NCBI GenBank assembly: GCA_040403315.1
Contig: JBBAKX010000002.1
Coordinates: 496,001 to 560,000 of the forward strand
Source: CAMCXT01 sp040403315
Lineage (GTDB): Bacteria > Bacteroidota > Bacteroidia > M30B66
Reading direction: 5' to 3'
DNA length: 64,000 nt
Shown here: piece after piece, positions 17,301 through 26,600 of the stretch
Layout: each line of letters starts with the position of its first letter
Numbering within the stretch: position 1 is the first letter of the stretch
Position numbers and translations under genes: made by a program
The notes under the pieces: model-generated
Seen by the model: only the letters and a program-made list of their open reading frames with translations
Database searches by the model: none
Told to the model about the DNA's origin: nothing

Positions 17301-20300
17301 CCAGCTTGATGGAATAGGAACCGCAGAAGTTTTCTATCAATTTACCGATGGCGTAACTGGTTGTTCTTCTGAAGATTCATTGGAAGTTTTGGTAAATCCT
17401 ATACCAACTATTTTGCTTCAGCCGGCGAACTTGGGTGTTTGTTTGACTCCGTTTGGCAGCACACTAACTGCATTGCCTGTTGGAGGATCTTGGTCGGGCA
17501 ATGGATTAACCTTTTCAAACAACAACAGTGCTCCAAACGATACTGCCACTTACACGCCAACAGCTGCAGGGAATTTCGAAGTTTATTACACCTTTACGAA
17601 TGCGCTTTCATGCACCAATGTGGATACGGTTTCGATTGTGGTGAGTTTACCGAGTTTGGCTAATGCAGGTGCCGATACTGCATTTTGTTTCAATGCTTCC
17701 ACTAGTGTTCAGTTGATTGGTTTGCCGGGAACTGCCACTTGGGTAGAACCTAGCTGGTTGGCTTCGAATGGAACATTTATTCCTGATCAAGTAGGTACGC
17801 ATGAAGCTGTTCTTTCGAATGGTATTGGATCTTGTTTGGTATTTGACACCGCCTTGGTTACTGTGAATCCGCTTCCGATGGTAAATGCAGGAAACAATGT
17901 TTCATTTTGTCAGGAAGAGAACTGCCTTACTTTAGCAACACCTTCGCCAGTCGGGGGAGTTTGGAGTGGGCCAGGATTAACAAATTTTAATGCAGGAATT
18001 TTTTGTCCGCAGAATCTCGTACCAAACACCTACGAACTTTACTACACTTGGCAGGATCCGTCAACAACCTGTGTGAATCGAGATACATTGGAAGCCGTGA
18101 TTCATCCGATGCCTGTTCCGGGTGTTGGTATTGATCCTTTGTTTTGCATCAACACGGATGAATCCGTATTGAATCTCAGCTCCGGTCCAGCCGACTTGTT
18201 CACCCACAACATCACTAACCTCAACCTCAACACTTTAGCCCTTACTTCGACAAATGATCCATTGGTGGTGAATCTTCCAGCAGTGGCCAATTATCGGATT
18301 GAGCAAATTTGCACGAGTTTACAAGGCTGCGAAACACGTGATACAGCCTTCTTTAGCACAGTTGCTCCACCTGTAGCAGCCTTCCAATTGTCGAACGAAA
18401 TTATCTGCGGCCCTACGGTTGAAACCGTAGCCAACACCTCAACAGGACTCTCTATTTCCTACCTCTGGAATTTCGGCACCACCGGACCAATATCCACCGA
18501 CACCATCCCTACCCTACCATCTTTTCCAGCTCCGATTATTAACGACAGTTTGTATCGCGTTAGCTTATCGGTTACGAACTTCTGTGGATTGTCGGTAGCC
18601 TATGATTCTGTGCTGGTTCGACCGGTTCCAGTGGCTGAAATTGGGACCGATTACAGCCAAGGCTGCTCGCCTCTCACGCCAAACTTCCAGAATGTGAGTT
18701 ACGGTTCGCCAGATTGGTTTACTTGGGATTTTGGGAATGGAAGTACATCCACCGATTCGCTTCCTTCAGCGATCATTTATACAAGCGCCGATTCAGTTGC
18801 AAATATTACGATCATCTTAAACATTGGTAATACCTGTGGAAATGATCAAACAAGCACATCGATTGTGGTGTTTCCTGATCAGATCAATCCAAACTTATTC
18901 GCTCCAGTTTCAGGTTGCGCTCCATTTGAAGTGAACTACAGTGTTTCGTTGGGGAATCTTACGTTTTACTTGTGGGACTTTGGCGACAATACAGGTATGT
19001 CGGGAAGTGCAGTAAGCCACGTTTACGAGGAGCCCGGAACGTATGAAGTAGAGCTTCAAATTTCCAATTTTTGTCTAGTAGATTCGGTTTCGACTATAGT
19101 TGCAGTTCTTGATGGTCCTGAGATTTCGTTCACGATCGACCAAGAATCGATTTGTCAGAGTCAGGCTGTGAGCCTTCAAAATGCTTCAACAAATGCAGTA
19201 AACTTTTGGGTTGATTTTGGAGATGGCAGTTCAGCGCCATTTGGCAGTACTGCGAACCATACCTATCTCACTGGAGGCACGCAAAGCATCAGTGTTTCTG
19301 GAGAAAATCCGGTTACAGGCTGCACCGATACCGTGAGTACAGAAATTGAAGTGGAACCATTCCCAAATATTCAAGTAACTGCAGATCCGGACACTGGTTG
19401 TATGCCTTTGGTGGTTCAATTCTTCAATCTGTCGACCAATGCGAATGGCTATCAGTGGTACTTTGCGGATGGAACGACCTCTGTTTTGCCTCAGCCAACA
19501 TTGAGTTTGCCAGATGCTGGTGATTTCCCAGTTCAGTTGATTGCACATAACTTTCAAGGGAATGGCACCGATTGTCCCGATACCTTGAACCTAATTATTC
19601 ATGTGGATCCTAGTCCTAGCAGTTCGTTTGTGTTGGCAGCCGACAGTGCATGTGGTCCTCCTGCAAGTACAACAGTTACAAATACTTCGCTTGGGGCCGT
19701 GAATTTCTTGTGGGAATGGGAGAGTTCTACATCCACGGAAGTGGCACCAACCTTAGATTTCTCTCAAACTGGATTGCAAAATGTTCGTTTGATTGCTGAA
19801 AATACTTTTGCTTGTCGCGATACGTCCAATGCAGCATTCATGATTTTTACAGAGCCCGATTTAGACTTTGAGATTACACCTTTGAGTGGATGTGCTCCGC
19901 TGATTGTGAACTTCAACAATCTAACAACGGCGAGCGATTCGGTGCGATGGGCTTTTGGAGATGGGCAATTCTCGAACTTGAACGAAACTGAGCATTTGTA
20001 TACCGATCCTGGTTTGTATTCGGTAGAACTATATGTTTCGAACGGGAAGATTTGTGCCGACGATTCTATTTTGGTTGATATTATTGCCGTTAAACCGAGG
20101 GCCATTGCAGCTTTGGATGTGAGTCCGCTGGTGATTTCCGAGGATTCTCCAGTGATCAATTTATTCAATGCTAGTATTTCGGCTGATCAATTTGAGTTGT
20201 ATATCGATGATGAATTGTTTGGATCGCAAATCCCTCCAAGCTTCTTGTTTATGAATCCTGATACTGGTTTTGTGGATATTCTGCTGGTGGCAAACAACAT

Positions 20301-20634
20301 CTTCAATTGTCCCGACACGACGCAAACGCAGATCTTCATTGAAGCATCGCCTAAAATATTTGTCCCAACTTCATTTAGTCCGAACGAAGATGGCACCAAC
20401 GATGGCTTTAAACCAATTTTGAATAGGCCGTCGAGCGAGTATTATTTCTCGATTTACGACCGCTGGGGTCATATCGTTTTTGAGACGCGCAATGAAGACA
20501 TTTTCTGGGATGGAACATACAAGAACAAAGGCAACAAAACTATCAAGCAGGATGTTTATGTATATAAACTGAAAGTCGTTTTCGGTGAGGACCAGATTTA
20601 CAATGAGTACGGAAATATTACAGTGATCCATTGA
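14323..20634 (+). CDS. Giant secreted PKD/Ig-like repeat protein with type B T9SS tail (first paralogue)
   Basis: This is a secreted or cell-surface protein of 2103 aa. A signal peptide (LVLILCFLAQLSDGFSQ) is followed by PKD-like domains (INFGDGSPILNF). Next comes an array of about eight Cys-containing Ig-like repeats of about 75-150 residues between residues 345 and 1350. Their pattern is xAGxDxxxC...QLxGxPxGGxWxGxG...FTPxxxGxxxLTY...C. Classical PKD domains with WDFGD-type cores run to about residue 1930. The C-terminus (about 2010-2103: VPTSFSPNEDGTNDG, YDRWGHIVFET, KQDVYVYKLKV) is the gliding-motility-associated CHU_C type B sorting domain. Start: ATG 14323, immediately before the signal peptide. 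Its stop overlaps the next paralogue's start (TTGA). Adhesion or matrix function is inferred from the architecture. Confidence 0.88.
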   Translation: MQLNLRGNLVLILCFLAQLSDGFSQLTLGFNSNGNTAGCAPYTLTFPISNVSGNPATTTYTINFGDGSPILNFTQANIPASVTHTYTTNSCGSTFQATPNVYGATITANNPSFSPFTAAVSPIVISSGPTADISASSSVVCVGSTVNIQNNSDEGVFIDPSAGYGCLSNSALHYYTVTPAAGWSASAANLGTNNGFPNPLDFDVWTQGASTLPVTFTQPGNYRVKIWIANSCGQDTMSLPICVVPPPVPQFTLPTVGCLPPNFSATATNTTAVTSSSCFTTVYSYTWTIAPAFGWSFNGGSTTSSVSPSFTFSQAGNYTVTLTTSITGATGCSASTNRTIVINQAVPAAAGLDQSVCVGSSPVQLSGSPAGGTWSGTGVSGSGLFTPSTIGNFNLTYSYTPAAGTGCPPQTDVMVMSVTSPQAADAGLDQSICLGASPIQLTGSPAGGTWSGTGVTASGLFTPSAAGNVTLTYGFPAGSCYSPNQMIVNVYGLPTVTVNDATICAGSSTTLTAIGSGGLGSYSYSWSPSVGLSASTGASVSANPSLTSNYTVTVTDANQCTDTDISTVTVNSLPSVFAGNNLTLCNVPVATQLTGSPSPGSWTGTGVTAGGSFTPPGLGTFTLTYAHINSNNCTASDNVDILVEDITSVNAGLDQEICLGSAPIQLAGNQANGIWTGTNVTATGLFTPTSVGTFILTFTVGAGICAFSDLMNVVVNPIPSVSVNNSQYCAGEQATLAAVGNGGTSPYTFSWSPSTDLSGTTGISVTTNSMSSTSYIVTLEDDNGCEASATSTVTVTPMPTVYAGLDQVICLSPTTIQLNGTPSAGTWSGDNVTVSGAYTPVAAGIDSLFFTFSQNGCSISDTLVISVQQPSTLVLTPDTSVCFNSGSFQLFSNPSGGNWTTINGATLSSGGLFTPNQVGSFTVNYTVNLGSCNATGSLDVSVIAPPVVDAGPNVTACVNGGILNFSGESPTFGGTWNWTGSGITNSNTGAFNPQLDGIGTAEVFYQFTDGVTGCSSEDSLEVLVNPIPTILLQPANLGVCLTPFGSTLTALPVGGSWSGNGLTFSNNNSAPNDTATYTPTAAGNFEVYYTFTNALSCTNVDTVSIVVSLPSLANAGADTAFCFNASTSVQLIGLPGTATWVEPSWLASNGTFIPDQVGTHEAVLSNGIGSCLVFDTALVTVNPLPMVNAGNNVSFCQEENCLTLATPSPVGGVWSGPGLTNFNAGIFCPQNLVPNTYELYYTWQDPSTTCVNRDTLEAVIHPMPVPGVGIDPLFCINTDESVLNLSSGPADLFTHNITNLNLNTLALTSTNDPLVVNLPAVANYRIEQICTSLQGCETRDTAFFSTVAPPVAAFQLSNEIICGPTVETVANTSTGLSISYLWNFGTTGPISTDTIPTLPSFPAPIINDSLYRVSLSVTNFCGLSVAYDSVLVRPVPVAEIGTDYSQGCSPLTPNFQNVSYGSPDWFTWDFGNGSTSTDSLPSAIIYTSADSVANITIILNIGNTCGNDQTSTSIVVFPDQINPNLFAPVSGCAPFEVNYSVSLGNLTFYLWDFGDNTGMSGSAVSHVYEEPGTYEVELQISNFCLVDSVSTIVAVLDGPEISFTIDQESICQSQAVSLQNASTNAVNFWVDFGDGSSAPFGSTANHTYLTGGTQSISVSGENPVTGCTDTVSTEIEVEPFPNIQVTADPDTGCMPLVVQFFNLSTNANGYQWYFADGTTSVLPQPTLSLPDAGDFPVQLIAHNFQGNGTDCPDTLNLIIHVDPSPSSSFVLAADSACGPPASTTVTNTSLGAVNFLWEWESSTSTEVAPTLDFSQTGLQNVRLIAENTFACRDTSNAAFMIFTEPDLDFEITPLSGCAPLIVNFNNLTTASDSVRWAFGDGQFSNLNETEHLYTDPGLYSVELYVSNGKICADDSILVDIIAVKPRAIAALDVSPLVISEDSPVINLFNASISADQFELYIDDELFGSQIPPSFLFMNPDTGFVDILLVANNIFNCPDTTQTQIFIEASPKIFVPTSFSPNEDGTNDGFKPILNRPSSEYYFSIYDRWGHIVFETRNEDIFWDGTYKNKGNKTIKQDVYVYKLKVVFGEDQIYNEYGNITVIH

Positions 20635-23600
20635 TTGAAGTAAAGACACATATCAGTTTGTTTATCAGAATTTTGATTCTGATCATCGTCTTGTTTTCTT
20701 CATCTGAAAACAAGCTGCAAGCGCAGTGTGATTTGAACATTGGAGCAAACGTTACAATTTGCAATGGCGGATCAGCGCTGTTGGGAGGAGCTACTACACT
20801 TTCGGGGGCATCGGGTGCAATTACTAGTTATCAGTGGACAACTTTGGCTGGCGCTCCATCTGGAAGCGGCTCTACCCTACTGGCTTCTCCAGGATCAAGT
20901 ACATCCTACGTGTTAACCGTTACTGCTCCGGGATGCGCTTCGGCAGCAGATACCGTATTGGTGAATGTGGCGGGCGGGCCTTGTCCTACGGCACAATTCA
21001 CGCTTCCTTCAGGACCAGTGTGTGATGAAACATCCATAAATGTTACGAATACCACCACCAATACTGCTGGAAACACCTACTTATGGGTCTGGGGAGATGG
21101 TAGCACATCAACGGGGCAAAATCCTGGAAGTCATGTGTTTAATATCCCTCCGGGGACAGGTACGCAAGTGGTTACAGTGACCTTAATCGTAACCAATGCG
21201 GCGGGCAGGTCGGATGCGGTACAACAAAATATCACCATTCGAGAAATTCCTGATCCTCCATTGATTAGCTCAAATTCTTTGGTGCTATTTAACGGTGTTT
21301 TGTACTTGCGAAAGTGTACGAGCACTGCTACCAGTGTTATTGCGATATCCGACAACACTCCAAACAACGCTTGGATTCAAACTTATTCTGTGGATTGGGG
21401 AGATGGCACGCCCGTTTGGACAAGCCCTACTGAACCTGGTGCTCCAGTGTTGACTCACGTATATAGTACAGGATCATATACACTCACTTACACAATTACA
21501 AGTGCGAACGGTTGTTTTTCCAGAAGCACCTATCCAGTATTTATTGGAAATACACCAAGTATAGGACTCAACGGAGTTCAAGTAGATACTTGTGCTGCAT
21601 ACACGGCGTCATATCAAATCAGCAGTGTGAGCAACAACGTGCCTGGTACTTATTACGAGGTTACTTACAATGATGGATCTCCGCTGGTAACATACAACCA
21701 TCCGCCGCCAGCGAGCTTTACGCATACCTTTACTAGTTCATCTTGTGGAAATTCGTCGCCCAATTATAGCAATGCATTTTATTGTACGATCAAGGCGATC
21801 AACCCTTGCGGTGAACAGCAAGCGACTATCGAACCGATTAGGATTTCTACACCACCTGTGGCAGACTTCACGATCAATCCGAATCCAGCCTGCGTGAACT
21901 CAGTAGTCTCTATTACCAACACGGCTGATCCAGGCGAAGTTGTAACGTTGGCTGGTTGTACTTCGAACTATAAAGTTGTTTGGAATATCACGCCTGCAAC
22001 TGGATGGACGCTCAGTTCGGGGATATTTGGATCGACGAACAGTACTGTTTACAGCGGTTGGACCACCGGAAGTGATGCTTTGGGCGTAACATTCACCACA
22101 GCAGGAAATTACCAGATCACTCAGAGAATTGGTAATTCATTTTGTGGCGACGATGTGATCACGAAAACGGTGTGTGTAGTGAATCCGATTGTTGCAGATT
22201 TCACCACAACAGCAAACGGTTTCTGTGCTCCAGTAATCATAACAACCGACAACCTTTCAACCAGTTCTGGATGTGCGCCGCCAGTTTACCAATGGTCGAT
22301 TAGTCCAACGGCAGGCTTCCAAACTGGAAATGCGAATGCTTTTGAGCCATCGTTCTTGTTGACCAACGACGGTACCTATACCGTTACTTTGACCACCACG
22401 AATGCTTGCGGAACATCAACAGACAATGTGCAATACGTTGTGGTTTCTCCGCCAACAGTGAGCATTAATGCAATCTTAGCTGGATGTGCACCTTATACAG
22501 TTGATCCTTCGGCGAACTATGATGCTGGTGGAGGCGTGTTGAATCCCGCGCAGTGGACATTCCAGAACGGTTCGCCTGCAACTTTCACTGGAGCAGATCC
22601 CGGAAACATCACCTTTAATACCGCAGGAAGCAACACGATTTCAGTTTCGGTGTCGAACCAATGCGCCACAGCCAACGCCAGTATTTCTGTTTTTGTGAGC
22701 AGTTCGCCTCAGATCAATTTGCCAGATTTCAATGTCTGTTCTGGTGTTTCGAGTCTAATAAACGGAGGAAATTCGATCCTCAATCCCGGTTTTGGGTCAG
22801 TCCCATTTACCTACAATTGGACAGGCGCAGGTGGTACCTCCAACGCTGCCAATCCGAATTTCAGCTTTACCAATCCGGGCACAACGCCCATCGTTCAAAT
22901 GGTGGATGTTACTGTTACCGATTCAATTGGATGTGCGTCTTCAGCCTCAGTAGATGTTACTGTGTTGCCAACGCCCGTGCTGTCGTTTCAAAGTAATCTT
23001 CCTTCCAACGGAACCACGATGTGTTTTGGCGATGCGCCGATTGAGCTCACCGCTTCGTCGAATGTTCCGGGAACCAACTTCAACTGGACGCCCAATTCGG
23101 GCATTTCCACAACAACTGGCAATCAAGTACTCGTAAATCCTGATACAACAGTTACGTATGTGTTTTCGGGACAAAATCCAACAACAGGTTGTACCTCAAC
23201 ATTTCCTGTTACAATTACAGTAAACCAATTGCCTATCGTGGATGCGGGAGTTGCGCTTCAATTGTGCGCACAAGCTATCCCAGAAGTTTTAATTCCACTC
23301 ACGCCTCTTGGCGGAATTTGGATCGATCCCACACCTGCAACAGGAACCCTCAACCCGAACGAGACCTATATACCCGGCTTGGCGGGAAGTGTTGATACCC
23401 TTGTTTACACATTTACTGATGCGAATGGATGTATCAATGCTGATATTCTGCCCATTTCAGTAATCTCTCCAGCGCCTCCGCAAGCCGGAACCGATTCTGC
23501 ATTGTGCCTCAACGCGACGCCTTTTGAGTTGGATCAAGCCATTCCAGTTGGTGGTGTTTGGAGCGGACCGGGTATTGTGTTTAATCTTTTCGGAGACAGC

Positions 23601-26600
23601 CTGTTTAATCCAGCCCTCGCGGGAGTTGGCGTGCATGAACTCATCTACACAATTGGCGTTGGAACCACCTGCGAAACCAAAGACACTATTGAAGTTGAGG
23701 TTTGGGATATTCCACAAATTACCATTCCGATCGTTCAGGAAATTTGTTCAGGAGATACGATTGACTTTGAAAGCACTGCCACTGGCGGACTCTACCCTTA
23801 CACTTGGCAGTGGTTTCCAGTGCTTTGGGTTGTTGGAAGTTCTTCTGACTCTGTCGTAACGATGGTTCCTCAGAACCCGAGCAATTCCGATCTTTTCGCA
23901 CCGATCATTGTGGAACTTCGTGATAGTCATCAATGTTTTGTGACAGATTGGTTCGAGTTGATTGTACATCCGCTTCCTGCTATTACCGCTGGACCCGACA
24001 CGTCGATTTGTTTTAGTCCCCAAACACCTTACGTGTTGAATGGCTTCTCGCCTACTACTGGAAATATCAGTTGGAGCAGTGCGCCAACCAACCTAGGCAC
24101 CTTGAATGGACTTAATTACCAAAGTGGAGGTTTAGGAACCGATTCGTTATTTTTCAGATTTACTGATGCAAATGGATGTACAAATTATGACACGCTAATC
24201 ATTCAGATCACTAGTCCGATCACCATTAATGCTGGAACTGGTTTTAATCGATGCATTTCGGCTGCACCAGTAAACCTGCCAATGGCCCAGCCAACAAATC
24301 CACCTGCGACGTATACGGCATCGTGGAATGGACCAGGCGTTTCGGGTTCAGGAAACAATTGGACGTTCGATCCATCAGCGGCTGGAGCGGGCTTGCATGT
24401 ACTCACCTACATTTATGAAACAGGTGCTACCTGTGCGGCTTCCGATACCATTCAAGTTCGGGTGGGCAGTTTGCCTGTTGTGAATGCTGGAGCCAACACT
24501 GGCGTGTGTCAGGGCTTAACTGTCCAACTCAATGCTACTGTTGCTGCAGGTTCTGGAACTGCTCCTTTTGTTTACAATTGGACGCCAGCTGGAAATTTGT
24601 CGGGAACCACGATCACAAATCCAGTTTTTCAATCATCGGCTGCGACGGTTGGCACTGCGACATACACTTTTACTGTAACAGATGCTTATGGATGTTCGGT
24701 AAATGATCAAATTGAGATCACAACGAATGCATTACCAACTGTTTCGGCTCCGAATTATACCTTTTGCGATCAACCAATTGCAGAAACACTAACTGGTGCT
24801 ACACCTGCAGGTGGAAGTTGGAGTTCGATTTTTTCTGGACTCACTTCGGCTGGTGTTTTTACACCGAATGGAATTGGAAGCTACAACATCACTTATGAAT
24901 TCACCGATGCAAACGGATGTTTAGGAATCGACAATTCGGTGGTAAACGTGGATGTTGTTCCTACAGTTTCGATTGGATTGGACCAAACAGTTTGCGATGA
25001 ATCGGCGGCATTTAGCTTCACACCAAGTTATGTGAGCACTTCCTCGTTGTGGACAGGTTCGATTAGTCAGACCGGAGTTTTCACTCCAACAACAGTAGGC
25101 AGTTTCCCGATTTTGTTTGCCACTGGTGAAGGATCTTGTCGTGTTAGAGATTCTGCAAATGTTACAGTGAATCCGCTTCCACCAACCAATGCAGGACCAC
25201 CGATACAGATTTGCAACAATGTGGCATCGATTCAGATTTCTGGAGAATCGCCCACATCGGGCGGAACTTGGATCTGGACGGGCACAGGAATCACTAATGG
25301 AAATTTGGGCACATTCGATCCCAATGGACTCACACCAGGCAGTTACACGATCTACTACCAGTTTACACAAACCTCAACAGGTTGCAGTTTGCAGGATTCA
25401 ACCGTTGTAACGGTGAACGAACCAAGCCCAGTGAGTTTCACAGATGCGCAATTGAATTTCTGCTTGACAGATTACGAGAACAACCTGAGCCTTGTTGGTG
25501 TGAATCCTGCAGGTGGTGTTTGGACAGGAACTGGGGTAGATAATACAACTGGAACGTCGGTGTTTGTAGCGCCATCGGTTGGAACGGTAACACTTACCTA
25601 TACCTTCACCAATCCATTTGGCTGTGTTTCGAGCGCGCAAATTCCTGCTGTGATTGGTTTGCCACAATATGCAGTTGCGAACAATGGATTAAACGCTTCA
25701 TTTTGTGAGGATCCTGACACAACCTATCAATTAACTGGCTCGCCTCTCGGCGGAAGCTGGGTATTCCCGGCATGGATCAACAGTTCGGGTTCGTTTAGCG
25801 GAGCGATTCCAGATACCAGCATTGCTGTTTACTCGATTGGAAGCTTGGGCTGCCAAACTTGGGATACTGTGACGGTTTCATTGAATGCACTTCCAACGGT
25901 GAAAGCGGGATTCGACCAATCAGCTTGCTTGTCGAGCAGTTGTGTTCAATTGGAAGGCTTTCTTCCAGCAACAAACAACGGCCTAACTCCACCAACTGGA
26001 AACTGGACAGGCAGCGGCAGTATCAGCAATGGTGGAGTATTTTGTCCGACGTTAAGCGGCGTAGGCATTCATGAACTTTTCTACACTTTCACCCAACCTC
26101 AAACTGGCTGTGTGAATCGGGATTCGTTAATGTTTACAGTTCATCCTGAACCACAAGCTATTATCATACTTCCTGCTGCTTATTGTTTGAATTCGGCTTA
26201 CAATTTATCCAATGGAAGCATTGGCGATACCTTGGTACCTGGACCTTTCACTTCGGAGTGGACGATCATCGATCCTGCTTCGGTGGAGCAGTTGAGTTCG
26301 AATGCATTTTCGCCAAATTTCACCTTCGACCAAACTGGAGTGTATACCTTGAATCTCACTGTGACAACGGCGCAAGGTTGTATCGACAGTGTTTCTCAAA
26401 CAATTCAATCGGTAGATTTACCTGTTTCGTCGTTCACCATTTCGGCTGATTCGGGTTGTGCTCCGATGGAAATTTTGATCACCAATACTTCATCAGGATT
26501 CGCTCCGAGTTACCTATGGGCTGTGGATGGCGTTTATTCGAGCACATCGGCAGTTCCAGATACTGTGTTTCTTCCGGCGCCGGTTCTTAGTGATACCAAT

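Noticed and set aside
15360..26110. CRISPR-like or satellite repeats
   Set aside because: The repetition is in one long open reading frame per gene and is conserved mainly at protein level (Ig-like domains), with no constant repeat and spacer lengths.
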